DNA of 64,000 nt. Origin: Ilyobacter polytropus DSM 2926. Lineage in GTDB: Bacteria > Fusobacteriota > Fusobacteriia > Fusobacteriales > Fusobacteriaceae. The notes beneath the pieces were generated by a model, which ran no database searches, was not told the origin of the DNA, and saw only the letters and a list, made by a program, of their open reading frames with translations. The stretch is from the NCBI RefSeq assembly GCF_000165505.1, contig NC_014632.1, positions 558,001-622,000 of the forward strand. The letters are read 5' to 3'. This document shows, one piece after another, positions 9,448 through 19,271 of this stretch. A program made the position numbers and the translations under genes. Each line of letters begins with the position of its first letter. Within the stretch, counting starts at the first letter, position 1.

Positions 9448-10686
9448 ATGAGAACCATACTGCTGAGCCACAGCATAAGTGATACTGTAATCACTCTTGT
9501 TTTGTATTTTGTATGGAAGCAGAATAAAGGAAGATTTGAGGGAATATCAGACTGGGTGATGTGTTTTGCACTTCAGTCTGTTGGCATAACAATGATACTT
9601 ATGAGAAATTTGATTCCAGATTTTTTATCTATTGTAGTGGCCAATGTTTTATTAATAGCAGGGTCTGTGAAATTTTATTTTGGAACTGCACTTTTTATAG
9701 ACAGGAAAATAAATAAAAATTTTTACTTTGGACTTCTGGGAATTTTTACTCTGATATACCTATACTTCGGATTAGTTGAGCCAAAACTTACGGTTAGAGC
9801 AGTTGTATTTTCTCTTTTCGTAGCATTTATAAATATCGATGCTGCCAGAATACTGTATAAGAGTGATAATAAAAAGATGGCAAACAATTATAGGTTTACT
9901 TGGGCTTTGTTATTACTTATTTCTTTATTATATTTACTGATGGCAGGATATTATATAATTGGTGCTGCCGGCGTGAAGTTTTTAAAAGTTGGTTTCGTAA
10001 TATCTCTCATGACAATTATATCTCAGATGCTGCTGATCTGCATAACATTCTCTATTTTGGTGATGATAAACAGTAGGCTTGTTCTTGGCTTAGAGGAGGA
10101 ATCACAAAAGAGGGATAAAATACTTGAGGATTATAAATATTTAGCTACTGTAGATGGACTTACCAAACTATGGAACAGGAAAACTATAGAGGGAAGGCTT
10201 AGAGAGGAGTTTGACAGGAGTCAGAGATATAGAAGCAAAATGTCGGTAATTCTTCTGGATGTGGATCATTTTAAGAAGGTCAACGATAACTTTGGACATC
10301 CAACAGGAGACTTGGTACTTGAAAAAATCTCTGAGATACTAAAAAATACCCTTAGAAAAACGGACTTTATTGGTCGGTGGGGGGGAGAAGAATTTATAGT
10401 TGTGTGTGTAGAAACTGATCAAAGAGCTGTGTGGAAAGTTGCAGAAAAGTTGAGACAAGAAATTGAACATTATAACTTTGGGCTAGAGTCTCAGGTGACT
10501 ATAAGCCTAGGGACAGCTACCCTAGACAGAGGTGAGAGTCTAGAGGATATATTGAAAAGGGCAGATGACAATATGTACAGGGCGAAAAAAGCTGGGAGAA
10601 ACAAAACCATCCCATCTTTAAACTCTAAAGAAAAGTTTTATGAGAAGCTGGAAAATGATTTTGAAATCTGCGATTTAAAAGTTTAA
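9448..10686 (+). CDS. Membrane-bound diguanylate cyclase (GGEEF)
   Basis: It should make cyclic di-GMP from two GTP. The N-terminal half (about 190 residues) is hydrophobic, with some seven membrane helices and no sensor fold I recognise. A short coiled linker (EEESQKRDKILEDYKYLATVDGLT) leads into the GGDEF domain. The active-site motif is RWGGEEF, a functional variant. An RKTD five residues before it matches the RxxD inhibitory site, so product inhibition is likely. The frame is open back to 9289, but that start lies inside the lysS terminator. ATG 9448 is the best ATG, although AAAGGAGA is 19 bases away; a non-ATG start near 9432-9438 is possible. Cyclic di-GMP often controls type IV pili, and pilin genes occur at 41-44 kb. 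Confidence 0.88.
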   Translation: MRTILLSHSISDTVITLVLYFVWKQNKGRFEGISDWVMCFALQSVGITMILMRNLIPDFLSIVVANVLLIAGSVKFYFGTALFIDRKINKNFYFGLLGIFTLIYLYFGLVEPKLTVRAVVFSLFVAFINIDAARILYKSDNKKMANNYRFTWALLLLISLLYLLMAGYYIIGAAGVKFLKVGFVISLMTIISQMLLICITFSILVMINSRLVLGLEEESQKRDKILEDYKYLATVDGLTKLWNRKTIEGRLREEFDRSQRYRSKMSVILLDVDHFKKVNDNFGHPTGDLVLEKISEILKNTLRKTDFIGRWGGEEFIVVCVETDQRAVWKVAEKLRQEIEHYNFGLESQVTISLGTATLDRGESLEDILKRADDNMYRAKKAGRNKTIPSLNSKEKFYEKLENDFEICDLKV

Positions 10687-10749
10687 AGAAGGGAATCTGA
10701 AATTTTTTTTGAAGGTTATTTTATAGATTGATTAAAGGGGGTCTTAAAA

Positions 10750-11160
10750 ATGCTGGATAAAAAATATATTGGATTTTTGAAAGAGTTAAAGAGCCTGAAA
10801 TCAAGTGCATCAAACCTTTTAAAAAGTGATTCTGGAGAGGAGTTTGAAAACATAAAATGCCATGAAATCATAGGATATCTCAAAGTAGAGATCGAAAATG
10901 CATTACATGAGATGGAGCTCCTCAGCAAAACAACCTTAGAGGGAAAACTTGTTTTAAACAGTCAGGGACGGTTCAATCTAGACACAGCCCAGGAGCTTTA
11001 TTTTACTTGTGGAAGCCCTATAGAATTACTAATAGATGGTGAGTGGTATAGGGGAAGAGTGGAAAGTGACGGCGATGATTATTATTTTTATAATTATGAA
11101 AGTGAAAACCAGACTCTAGAGGAAGGTATGAAAGCGAGGATCAGAGTTGACCGGGGATAG
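10750..11160 (+). CDS. DUF5348-like small protein
   Basis: A 136-residue cytoplasmic protein with two parts. Residues 1-75 are helical and charged (KELKSLKSSASNLLKS...EIENALHEMELLS). The C-terminal 60 residues look like the DUF5348 beta domain (GSPIELLIDGEWYRGRVESD, then GMKARIRV). Function is unknown. It begins 63 bases after the diguanylate cyclase with no terminator between and ends at a strong terminator, so the two genes probably share a transcript. AAAGGGGG precedes the ATG. Confidence 0.65.
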   Translation: MLDKKYIGFLKELKSLKSSASNLLKSDSGEEFENIKCHEIIGYLKVEIENALHEMELLSKTTLEGKLVLNSQGRFNLDTAQELYFTCGSPIELLIDGEWYRGRVESDGDDYYFYNYESENQTLEEGMKARIRVDRG

Positions 11161-11182
11161 CCTATAGGCTATCCTTTTTTTT
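11155..11182 (+). terminator. Rho-independent terminator overlapping the DUF5348 gene stop
   Basis: GGATAGCCTATAGGCTATCC is a perfect 20-base palindrome followed by eight T. Its first arm includes the stop codon of the preceding gene. Confidence 0.93.
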
Positions 11183-11336
11183 GTATAATTATAAACAGAA
11201 CCGTAATTTAAATTGGTTTAGCACTTAATAGTTTTTAATTTAAAAATATTATTCAGGAGAAATATCTCTCATAAAGGAAAGAAAAACTAAAATGAGTACA
11301 ATATTTTAATTAGTAATTTTGTGGAGGTAGAAATTC

Positions 11337-13130
11337 ATGAGAAGTATAAATGAAGTAAATTTAAAAGAACTAGCCAAAGATAGAGAGTATTATAAATCTC
11401 CCCAAAACTGGGAAGATGAAATACTTTATTTTCTTTTGGTAGATAGGTTTTCAAATGGTGCAGAAAAGGATCTATACAGGCACACAGATTATGAAAATGT
11501 ACTCTGTAACGAAGAGACCAAAAAAATATGGGAAGAGTTTGGAGATAAGTGGAACGGTGGAAATTTAAAGGGAATAAAGAGTAAAATAAGCTATTTAAAA
11601 AATATGGGGGTAACGGCTATATGGATAAGTCCCGTACTAAGGCAGGTGGCCTTTGAAGAAAGTTACCATGGATATGGGATACAGAATTTTTTAGATATAG
11701 ATCCACATTTTGGCGTAAAGGAAGATCTGAAAGAACTTGTAGATGAAGCTCACAAAAACGGCATATACGTAATCATGGATATAATATTAAATCACACTGG
11801 AAATGTATTTGCCTATGAAGAAACAGAGACAGTTTATAACGGAAGTCAATTTCATGTAAAGGCTTTTCGAGATAAAAACGGGCAGCCGGTAATTCCGTTG
11901 GATAATCCTCCAATTGATGAGATATGGCCAGATGGAGGAGTGTGGCCCCTAGAGTTAATGAATAGAGAGACTTTTACCAGAAAGGGTCACATAATTAATT
12001 GGGATGTGTATCCTGAATATGCAGAGGGTGATTTCTACTCTCTTAAAAATATATATACAGGTAGTGGTGACTACACTGAGTTCAATCCGTCAGAGGCCCT
12101 TAAAATACTCACAGAATGTTATAAATACTGGATTGCATATGCTGATATAGATGGTTTTAGGCTAGATACGGTAAAACATTTAGAGCAGGGAGCCACAAGG
12201 TACTTTACAACTGAAATTCACGAATATTCAAAAACAATAGGTAAAAATAATTTTTATATTATAGGTGAAATTACAGGGGGGATCGAATTTGCAATTGAAA
12301 CTTTAGAAAAAACAGGTCTAAATGCAGCTCTTGGAATAAATAAAATACCGGAAAAATTGGAAAATATAACAAAGGGATATGCTGATTCTGTTGAATTTTT
12401 TGATATTTTTAGAAATTCAAACCTTCTAGGAGAAAATGAAAACACGTGGTACAGGGATAATGTCATAACCATGTTTGATGATCATGATATGGTCATACAC
12501 AGAGATCAAAAGCATCGATTCTGTGCAGACAAAAGTACTAACTCTCTTATAGTGAATGCACTATTTTTAAATCTTTTTTCTCTGGGAATCCCATGTATAT
12601 ACTATGGTACTGAACAGGGCTTTGATGGCAGTGGAGACAGAGAAAAATATGTAAGAGAAAATATGTTCGGAGGGGAATTTGGAACTTTTAGGACAAGAGG
12701 AAAACATTTTTTTGACGATAAGAACCCCCTATACCTTAATATTTCTAAAATGTGTAAGGTGAGAAAGGAAAATCTCATATTAAAGCAGGGAAGACAGTAC
12801 CAGAGGGAAATTTCCTATGATGGATTGGATTTTTCTTTTCCTCATAAGTTGGGAGATGGCAGGCACGAAGGAGTTGTGGCGTGGTCACGTATTCTCAGCC
12901 AGGATGAGGTGGTCATGGCAATGAACTCCCACATAGAAAAAGACCTGAAGGTTGATGTAGTCTTAGATCCAGGGATTCACAAAGAGGGAGAAAAATTTAC
13001 ATGTATTTACTCATCAGAAGAATCTTTTGAGGAAACTACGGTCAGTAGTTTTTTTATAGGAGAGAGACTTGTGATACCGGTTAATGTACCAAAGCATGGC
13101 TGTGTAATATACAGTAAAAAACAATTATAG
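11337..13130 (+). CDS. GH13 alpha-amylase-family glycoside hydrolase
   Basis: A 597-residue cytoplasmic enzyme (no signal peptide) acting on alpha-glucosidic bonds, so probably on glycogen or maltodextrin. The (beta/alpha)8 barrel motifs appear in order: DIILNHTG (region I), DGFRLDTVKH with the nucleophile Asp at about 277 (II), IIGEITGG with the acid/base Glu at about 311 (III), and MFDDHDMV with the third Asp at about 384 (IV). A C-terminal beta domain covers about 495-597. The exact specificity (alpha-amylase, neopullulanase or sucrose/trehalose type) cannot be read from the motifs. GGAGGTAG precedes the ATG. The gene stands alone and ends at a bidirectional terminator. Confidence 0.9.
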   Translation: MRSINEVNLKELAKDREYYKSPQNWEDEILYFLLVDRFSNGAEKDLYRHTDYENVLCNEETKKIWEEFGDKWNGGNLKGIKSKISYLKNMGVTAIWISPVLRQVAFEESYHGYGIQNFLDIDPHFGVKEDLKELVDEAHKNGIYVIMDIILNHTGNVFAYEETETVYNGSQFHVKAFRDKNGQPVIPLDNPPIDEIWPDGGVWPLELMNRETFTRKGHIINWDVYPEYAEGDFYSLKNIYTGSGDYTEFNPSEALKILTECYKYWIAYADIDGFRLDTVKHLEQGATRYFTTEIHEYSKTIGKNNFYIIGEITGGIEFAIETLEKTGLNAALGINKIPEKLENITKGYADSVEFFDIFRNSNLLGENENTWYRDNVITMFDDHDMVIHRDQKHRFCADKSTNSLIVNALFLNLFSLGIPCIYYGTEQGFDGSGDREKYVRENMFGGEFGTFRTRGKHFFDDKNPLYLNISKMCKVRKENLILKQGRQYQREISYDGLDFSFPHKLGDGRHEGVVAWSRILSQDEVVMAMNSHIEKDLKVDVVLDPGIHKEGEKFTCIYSSEESFEETTVSSFFIGERLVIPVNVPKHGCVIYSKKQL

Positions 13131-13134
13131 TAAA

Positions 13135-13165
13135 AAAAGAGGGTATTTTACCCTCTTTTAGTTTT
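13135..13165. terminator. Bidirectional terminator between convergent genes
   Basis: AAAAGAGGGTA and TACCCTCTTTT pair perfectly over a three-base loop. A- and T-rich flanks on both sides let it serve both the GH13 gene and the convergent alcohol dehydrogenase gene. Confidence 0.85.
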
Positions 13166-13176
13166 TATAGAATATT

Positions 13177-14322
13177 TTACATGGAATCTCTGAATAATTG
13201 AATTATCTGATTTTTAGATGATTTTCTGGGATTTGTGGCAATACATACATCTTTTAAGGTGTTATCAGCAAGAATAGGAAAATCTTCTTCTTTGACTCCT
13301 AATTCTCTAAGACCAGAAGGTATCCCAACATCTTTTGATAATCTTTTGATTGCGGATATGGCTTTTGCTCCAGCTTCCATTGGTGAAATTCCCTCTATAT
13401 TTTCTCCCAATGCTCTGGCGATATCTGCAAATCTTTCTGGATATGCAATGAGGTTGAACTCTTGAACCTGTGGAAGAAGGATAGCGTTACACACTCCATG
13501 GGGAAGGTTGTAAAAACCACCTAGCTGATGAGCCATAGCATGAACATTTCCAAGGCTGGCGTTGTTGAAAGCCATACCTGCTAAAAATGCAGCATATGCC
13601 ATCATTTCCCGGGCCTCTATATTTTCTCCATTAGCAACTGCCGGACGCAGGTATTTGCTAATGAGTTCAACTGCCTTGATTGCTGCTGAGTCTGTAACAG
13701 GAGTGGCAATAGTGGATACATAAGCTTCTATGGCATGAGTTAGGGCATCCATTCCTGTGGCAGCAGTAAGGGAAGCTGGCATACTGATCATAAGTTCAGG
13801 GTCATTTATAGAAACTGTAGGAGTCACGTGCCAGTCAACTATTGCCATTTTTACAGAAGTATCTGTATTTGTAATAATTGTAAAACGAGTCATTTCACTT
13901 CCTGTACCTGCAGTTGTGTTTATTGTGATAAAGGGTGGCATAGGATTTTCAGATTTGTCCACACCCTCATAGTCACTTATGTTTCCACCATTGGTGGCCA
14001 AAATACCAACACCTTTTGCGCAGTCGATAGAACTACCTCCACCTAATGCGATTATAATATCGCATTTTTCATTTTGATAAACAGAAAGAGCATCACTTAC
14101 ATTTTTTACCGTTGGATTGGGATTAACTTTGTCATAAACAGATGTTTCGACACCACTTTCATTTAAAAGTGAAATAATTTTTTCAGCAACACCAATTTTT
14201 ACAAGTATTTCATCTGTGATAAGTAAAGCTTTAGAACCGTTTAAAATTTTGGCCTGTTTTCCAACATTTGATACTGCACCTCTGCCCATTAGATTTACCG
14301 TTGGTATAAAATACGAATACAT
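13177..14322 (-). CDS. Iron-containing alcohol dehydrogenase
   Basis: A group III metal-dependent NAD(P) alcohol dehydrogenase of 381 residues, normal for the family. The nucleotide-binding loop is ALGGGSSIDCAKG (about 94-106). The iron-binding region includes GNVHAMAHQLGG and NLPHGVCNAILLP. It reduces aldehydes to alcohols, or the reverse, balancing NADH in fermentation. The closest types are 1,3-propanediol, butanol and lactaldehyde dehydrogenases, but sequence reading cannot separate these. AAAGGGGGAAG lies just before the ATG. No cofactor or diol dehydratase genes are next to it, so it is a single-gene unit. Confidence 0.9.
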   Translation of the reverse strand: MYSYFIPTVNLMGRGAVSNVGKQAKILNGSKALLITDEILVKIGVAEKIISLLNESGVETSVYDKVNPNPTVKNVSDALSVYQNEKCDIIIALGGGSSIDCAKGVGILATNGGNISDYEGVDKSENPMPPFITINTTAGTGSEMTRFTIITNTDTSVKMAIVDWHVTPTVSINDPELMISMPASLTAATGMDALTHAIEAYVSTIATPVTDSAAIKAVELISKYLRPAVANGENIEAREMMAYAAFLAGMAFNNASLGNVHAMAHQLGGFYNLPHGVCNAILLPQVQEFNLIAYPERFADIARALGENIEGISPMEAGAKAISAIKRLSKDVGIPSGLRELGVKEEDFPILADNTLKDVCIATNPRKSSKNQIIQLFRDSM

Positions 14323-14404
14323 AACACTTCCCCCTTTAAAAAAATTATTATATAAAAAAAAATATCAACTTTGGTTTCAAATGTTGAATTTGAAAACACA
14401 ACTG

Positions 14405-14429
14405 TTTCAGTAATAACCAATTATTGAAA
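14405..14429. promoter_or_regulatory. Inverted repeat, possible operator upstream of the alcohol dehydrogenase gene
   Basis: TTTCAGTAAT and ATTATTGAAA are inverted with one mismatch around a five-base centre, 83 bases upstream of the alcohol dehydrogenase start. The remaining part of the 416-base gap 14323-14738 is AT-rich without a supportable open frame. Confidence 0.35.
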
Positions 14430-14684
14430 TTGTGGATGTAATAGATTATTTCTTATAATCATGAATTGTTCAAGAATAGTTAAAAAAATACTTTAATTTT
14501 AAATCCTTATTTTGTTGAGGTTTAATGCATTCAGAAGCGTAGGTTAAATTATTCTTTTGTATAAAATAATTTTTTATTGTGAATATAGTGAAAAAATTTT
14601 TAAAAAATACTGAGTTTAATTTAAAAAAAGAGCTTAAAAAGATCATCATAAAAGTTTTAAATATGATAAATGTAGATTTCATTG

Positions 14685-14693
14685 TGGTATAAT
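14685..14693 (+). promoter_or_regulatory. Extended -10 promoter of nudC
   Basis: TGGTATAAT is a consensus extended -10 element 45 bases before the nudC ATG. No convincing -35 hexamer is seen. Confidence 0.55.
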
Positions 14694-14738
14694 GAACATT
14701 AAAAAGATCTATTAACCTTAAAAAAATTAGGAGGAACC

Positions 14739-15566
14739 ATGATAAATGAAATTGCACCAAATATTTTTAATATATCACTCTTGAGCAGAGAGGCTATAAA
14801 GTCAGAAGAACAGGTTTTATGCTATAAAAATGGAAAAGTTCTTATGAAAACTTTAGAGGATAAATTTCTTATCCCTAAAAAAAATGAGCTGGGTGAATGG
14901 GTAACAGAAGGGATATTATTAGGAGAGGTAGACGGAGAAAAATGTTTTATTGCAGAGGGGAAAGACAAGATGCCCCAGGGATTTGAATATGTGGGAATGA
15001 GGGATATTAGAGGCCAGTCAGATAAACTTTTTAAGTGGGTTACTGCCGTTGGATTTCATCTTTTTAGCTGGATCTCTGACAATAAATTTTGTGGCAGGTG
15101 TGGTAGTTCTATGGAGTTTAAAGAAAACGAAAGGGCTTTAAAATGCACAAGTTGCAAAAATATAATATTCCCCAAATTATCTCCAGCTATAATTGTGGCC
15201 ATAACAAAGGGAGATAAACTTCTACTTGCAAAAAACAAACTGCATCCAGGATCTTTTTACAGTCTTATAGCAGGATATGTAGAGGCTGGAGAAACAATAG
15301 AGGAGACTGTAAAAAGAGAGGTTATGGAAGAAGTGGGGATAAATGTTAAAAATATAAGATATTACAAGAGCCAGCCCTGGCCTTTTTCCAGTTCTCTCAT
15401 GCTTGGATTTTTTGCTGAGTATGATGGAGATAAACCTATAAAAGTAGATGGAATAGAGCTTTCACACGCAGACTGGTTTGATGCAGATAATTTACCTGAA
15501 ATACCAAACAAAGACTCTGTGGCTGGAGAGATGATAAGAATCTTCAGAGAAAAAAATAAAATATAG
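14739..15566 (+). CDS. nudC: NADH pyrophosphatase / RNA-decapping Nudix hydrolase NudC
   Basis: NudC hydrolyses NAD(H) to NMN(H) and AMP and removes NAD caps from RNA. The 275-residue product has an N-terminal domain of about 115 residues and a four-cysteine zinc ribbon (CGRCG then CTSC). The Nudix box reads G-YVEAG-E-TIEETVK-REVMEEVGI. The NudC-specific SQPWPFSSSLM follows it and separates this family from other Nudix enzymes. AGGAGG precedes the ATG by five bases. It is a single gene followed by an intergenic repeat. Confidence 0.95.
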   Translation: MINEIAPNIFNISLLSREAIKSEEQVLCYKNGKVLMKTLEDKFLIPKKNELGEWVTEGILLGEVDGEKCFIAEGKDKMPQGFEYVGMRDIRGQSDKLFKWVTAVGFHLFSWISDNKFCGRCGSSMEFKENERALKCTSCKNIIFPKLSPAIIVAITKGDKLLLAKNKLHPGSFYSLIAGYVEAGETIEETVKREVMEEVGINVKNIRYYKSQPWPFSSSLMLGFFAEYDGDKPIKVDGIELSHADWFDADNLPEIPNKDSVAGEMIRIFREKNKI

Positions 15567-15631
15567 AGGTTTTAAAATTATAAAAGGAAAAGCTAAAACT
15601 GATTGAAAATTCTAAGTAAGGAGTTTTTATA

Positions 15632-16160
15632 TAAACTACTGAATTCATCTGAAAATCAGAATCAAAAGATTTTGTCACGAATGGACACTAATAAAAGATA
15701 GGGAAATTAACACGAATAATAAAAAAACCTTTTGGTCACAGAGGACGCAGAGAAAAAGAGGGAGTTTCACAGAGTTAAAACCAAACTATAGATGCTTTCT
15801 TTGCGAGAGGTTTTTTATCCTTTTTCCCGTACTACCTATAAAATCAGAATTAATAATGGTCAAAAATTAAGGAATAATTGTGCACATATTTTTTATTTAG
15901 GTTTATATTATTTTTTGTTTTTTGAATTTTCAAGTTGCAGGGCTTATACAGGAAAGAAACTGCACTCAGCCGTCCTACAGAATAAGTTCCGCAGGGGACT
16001 GAGGACCGTAGCTTACAAAGGCGATAAAAGAAATATCTACTTCCTAGACATTTGAAAATTCTTGAACTTTTGGTTATGCCCTGACCGAAGGGAGGAAACA
16101 CTCTTGGGGTGCTTTTCTTTCAAGAGAAAAGTAACGAATCCTTATAAATTCAATAATTTA
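15632..16160. repeat. Intergenic modular repeat, copy A
   Basis: This fills most of the 636-base gap between nudC and the acetyltransferase gene. The ends are related and inverted: AAACTACTGAATTCATCTG on the left and TATAAATTCAATAATTTA on the right. Positions 15923-16075 match copy B (28049-28200) in inverse orientation at roughly 95% by eye. Near the right end is CTTTTCTTTCAAGAG then AAAAGTAAC, as in copy B, but here interrupted by about 36 extra bases after GGTTA. The left part holds CACAGAG-type short repeats (15736-15773) not seen in the other copies. No convincing protein is encoded. Confidence 0.8.
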
Positions 16161-16202
16161 ATTTTAACTTATTAAAATATATTTAGAAAGGTAGGTGTTG
16201 GT

Positions 16203-16652
16203 ATGGAATGGAAAATAAAGAAATTTGATGAACTTAGCAACAGAGAACTGTATGACATAATTCAGCAGAGAGTAGATGTATTTGTGGTAGAGCAGAACTG
16301 CCCCTATGCAGAGGTAGATGGAAAAGATATAGATGCCTACCATCTTTTTGCAACTGAAGATGGGAAGATAGCTGCTTATACTAGGATACTACATCCTGGA
16401 GTCTCTTTTGACGAGGTTTCCATAGGGAGGGTACTTGTGAATATGGGGTATAGAGGTGAGGGCCTAGGACAGGAGCTTATGAAAAAAACAATGGAATTTG
16501 TAACTAAAGATCTGAAAGAAAAATCCATAAGAATTTCTGCTCAGGAATATCTTTTGGAATTTTATCTTAGCCTTGGATTTGAAGAGGCATCAGATGTTTA
16601 TCTAGAGGACGGAATACCGCACATAGATATGCTATTTACAAAAGGCCAGTAA
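16203..16652 (+). CDS. ElaA-like GNAT acetyltransferase
   Basis: A 149-residue GNAT-fold protein with the ElaA layout. The start (MEWKIKKFDELSNRELYDI) is followed by QQRVDVFVVEQNCPYAEVDG. The acetyl-CoA loop lies in IGRVLVNMGYRGEGLGQEL, and the C-terminal strand in SLGFEEASDVYLEDGIPH. The family transfers acetyl groups to an unknown acceptor. GGTAGGTGTTGGT precedes the ATG. The lipocalin gene follows after 33 bases, so cotranscription is likely. Confidence 0.88.
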   Translation: MEWKIKKFDELSNRELYDIIQQRVDVFVVEQNCPYAEVDGKDIDAYHLFATEDGKIAAYTRILHPGVSFDEVSIGRVLVNMGYRGEGLGQELMKKTMEFVTKDLKEKSIRISAQEYLLEFYLSLGFEEASDVYLEDGIPHIDMLFTKGQ

Positions 16653-16685
16653 CAAGATAGATAAAATTCTGTATAGGGGGCTACT

Positions 16686-17228
16686 ATGAAGAGTTTTCTT
16701 AAGATTTTTATAATTTTTTTAACTTTTTTTATATATTCCCAGTCTTATTCGTGGAGGAGACAAGAAAAAAAATATGGTATTTCAGAGTTTCAATCTGAAA
16801 AGTACCTCGGTAAATGGTATGAAATTGTCAGAAAAGACCATGGTTTTGAAAAGGGCCTTAGTAATGTGACTGCTCAGTATGAGCAACTGGGAAAAAACAA
16901 AGTAAAAGTAGTAAATAGAGGATATGATATAAAGAATGAAAAAATAAAAACTGTTGTAGGAAAGGCAAAGATAAAATATAAAAATGTTGACAATATACTC
17001 AAAGTCAGTTTTTTCTGGCCTTTTTATGCAGACTATATAATAATGGATTATGACAGAGAAGAGTATAAATATGCTTTAGTTAGGGGAAGAAGTGACAAGT
17101 ATCTGTGGATATTATCTAGGACTCCTGTTTTAGACAGTGAAATCTTGGAAAAATTACTTGAAAAGGCAGAGAAAGACGGAATAAAGCTAGACGACCTTAT
17201 CTACGTGAAACATGATAAATCTCAATAG
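16686..17228 (+). CDS. Bacterial lipocalin (Blc-like)
   Basis: A 180-residue lipocalin with an N-terminal signal peptide of about 23 residues. The first lipocalin motif is YLGKWYEIVRKDHGFEKG (about 40-57), and the third conserved segment is ALVRGRSDKYLWILSRTP. Blc proteins bind lipids or lysophospholipids at the outer membrane. E. coli Blc is a lipoprotein; here no lipobox Cys is visible, so this one should be a soluble periplasmic form. Start chosen at the signal peptide; GGGGGCT precedes it. A hairpin terminator follows. Confidence 0.85.
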   Translation: MKSFLKIFIIFLTFFIYSQSYSWRRQEKKYGISEFQSEKYLGKWYEIVRKDHGFEKGLSNVTAQYEQLGKNKVKVVNRGYDIKNEKIKTVVGKAKIKYKNVDNILKVSFFWPFYADYIIMDYDREEYKYALVRGRSDKYLWILSRTPVLDSEILEKLLEKAEKDGIKLDDLIYVKHDKSQ

Positions 17229-17232
17229 ACTG

Positions 17233-17266
17233 ATTTTAAAAGCCGGATACTACCGGCTTTTAAAAT
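17233..17266 (+). terminator. Terminator hairpin after the lipocalin gene
   Basis: ATTTTAAAAGCCGG and CCGGCTTTTAAAAT pair perfectly around a six-base loop (ATACTA). The T run lies within the 3' arm, so it may act in both directions. Confidence 0.7.
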
Positions 17267-17419
17267 TGATTTATTCAAGTTATTGGATAAAAAATAAAGT
17301 GGATTTTCTCTATGAAACTTACTTTTATTTTCTATAGATAAGTATCTGTTGAGTATGATCTTTATATGGTGTATAATTCACCTATAAATGGAAATACTAT
17401 AAATAAAGGAGAAAAAAGC

Positions 17420-18583
17420 ATGATAGAGTTTTTTATTGCTAAAAAACACATAATAGAGAGAAAAAAACAAAGTATAATCTCTATTCTCGGTATGACCATA
17501 GGAATAGCTGTTTTGATAGTGTCTATAGGGATAGCAAATGGTCTAGATAAAAATATGATAGAAAGTATCTTGTCTATAACCTCTCATGTGGTGGTACAGG
17601 ACAACGGAGATATGGAAAATTACAGAGATATACAGAAAAAAATAGAGAGTATAGAGGGGGTAAAAGGAGTGGTTCCGAAAACTTCTACCCAGGGGATACT
17701 GAAATATAACGGTGTACTAGGAAGTTATGTATCTGGAGTAAAAATAGAGGGACTAGATTTAGCCGATGCCAAAAGAGCCATGGAACTGGATAAAAAAATT
17801 GTTCAGGGTACCATGGATTTTGATAATCCTACACAGCTTCTTATGGGGAAAGAATTATACGAGCAGTTAGGTGCAAATCTTGGAGATGAGGTTTCTATAG
17901 TTTCTGCAGACAACCGAGAGGTCAGGTTCAAAATAGGGGGGGTTTTTCAGAGTGGATATTATGAGTATGATACCAGCCTTGTGATGCTGCCGCTAAGAGC
18001 AGTACAGGTCCTGACATACTCTGGAAATACAGTGAGCAAAATGGATGTGATGCTTTATGATGCCTATAAATCAGATGAGGTGGCATCTGAAATAAACAGT
18101 ACTACAGGCTTGAATACCAAAACATGGGGACAGCTGAACAGAAATCTTTTGTCTGCCTTATCCCTAGAGAAAACAGTTATGATAATAGTGTTTTCTCTGA
18201 TCGTTGTAATTGCAGGGTTCGTGGTTTGGGTGACTTTGAATATGCTTGTAAGGGAAAAAACAAGGGATATAGGAGTTATGAGGGCTATGGGGTTTTCTAG
18301 TGAGAAAATAATGAAAATATTTCTTATAGAGGGTATGGTTCTGGGAGTTATGGGAATAATAATAGGTACAGCAGTTGCTCTTGGAATACTTTGGTATGTA
18401 AAAAATTATTCAATTGCTCAACTGACGAGCATATATTATCTTACAAAGATACCAGTTGAGTTATCTTTGAAGGAGATTTTCACCATAATAGGAGCCAATC
18501 TAGTAGTGATATTTATTTCAAGTATTTTTCCAGCATACAGGGCAGCAAAATTACAACCGGTGGAGGCGTTAAGATATGAGTAA
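17420..18583 (+). CDS. LolC/E-like (FtsX-family) ABC transporter permease
   Basis: A 387-residue inner-membrane permease. The ATG at 17420 is chosen over an in-frame one at 17366 because AAAGGAG precedes it at the right distance. Layout is typical: one membrane helix at about 20-40 ([20 protein letters not shown]), a large periplasmic domain to about 250, then three helices ending with [20 protein letters not shown], the classic end of this family. It overlaps the ATPase gene by eight bases. In a diderm such a pair most often releases lipoproteins to LolA or exports small molecules; the substrate is not shown and only one permease gene is present. Confidence 0.88.
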   Translation: MIEFFIAKKHIIERKKQSIISILGMTIGIAVLIVSIGIANGLDKNMIESILSITSHVVVQDNGDMENYRDIQKKIESIEGVKGVVPKTSTQGILKYNGVLGSYVSGVKIEGLDLADAKRAMELDKKIVQGTMDFDNPTQLLMGKELYEQLGANLGDEVSIVSADNREVRFKIGGVFQSGYYEYDTSLVMLPLRAVQVLTYSGNTVSKMDVMLYDAYKSDEVASEINSTTGLNTKTWGQLNRNLLSALSLEKTVMIIVFSLIVVIAGFVVWVTLNMLVREKTRDIGVMRAMGFSSEKIMKIFLIEGMVLGVMGIIIGTAVALGILWYVKNYSIAQLTSIYYLTKIPVELSLKEIFTIIGANLVVIFISSIFPAYRAAKLQPVEALRYE

Positions 18584-19271
18584 AATAGTACTGAATCTAG
18601 AAAAACTTAATAAAAACTATAAGGATAAAAAAAGGGAACTTCATATTATAAATAATCTGGATTTGAAAGTAGAGGAGGGGGAGTTTATCTCTATACTGGG
18701 TAAATCAGGTTCTGGAAAATCTACTTTGCTCAATCTTATGGGACTTTTGGACAAGCCTGACAGTGGAAAGATATATTTTGATGGTATAGAGGTGGATAAC
18801 CTAAAAGGCAGCAACATTGATAAGATAAAAAATGAGATGCTTGGATTTGTATTTCAATTTCATTATCTTCTTCCTGAGTTTACTGCTTTAGAAAATGTAA
18901 TGCTGCCAGCCTTATTGAAAAATTTCAAGGATAAGACTGAGATAAAAGAGAGAGCCATAAAGCTTCTAGAAGAGGTAGAGCTTGGAGAAAGAATGGGGCA
19001 TAAACCCAATGAACTTTCTGGAGGAGAGAAACAGAGGGTTGCCATAGCGAGGGCCCTAATAAACTCTCCTAAGATACTTTTGGCAGATGAACCAACTGGA
19101 AATTTAGACGAAGAAACCAGCGAAAAAATACACGCTCTTTTGAGAAGAATAAATTGTGATATGAACCAATCTATAATTGTGGTTACTCACTCAAGAGAAC
19201 TTGCTAAAATATGTCACAAGAGATATTATCTAAAAAAAGGATACCTACATTTGGAAGAGGAAATAAAGTAA
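18576..19271 (+). CDS. LolD/MacB-type ABC transporter ATP-binding protein
   Basis: A 231-residue ATPase partner of the preceding permease. Walker A is GKSGSGKST, the signature is LSGGEKQR, and Walker B is [15 protein letters not shown], followed by VVTHSRELA (H-loop). The ADEPTGNLD wording is characteristic of the LolD/MacB/FtsE branch. Translational coupling with the permease (eight-base overlap) supports one complex. Confidence 0.93.
   Translation: MSKIVLNLEKLNKNYKDKKRELHIINNLDLKVEEGEFISILGKSGSGKSTLLNLMGLLDKPDSGKIYFDGIEVDNLKGSNIDKIKNEMLGFVFQFHYLLPEFTALENVMLPALLKNFKDKTEIKERAIKLLEEVELGERMGHKPNELSGGEKQRVAIARALINSPKILLADEPTGNLDEETSEKIHALLRRINCDMNQSIIVVTHSRELAKICHKRYYLKKGYLHLEEEIK

Noticed and set aside
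15792-16101. Short open frames on both strands inside repeat copy A
   Set aside because: They lie in a repeat whose matched copy B lacks the same intact frames, have no ribosome sites, and have no protein-like composition.
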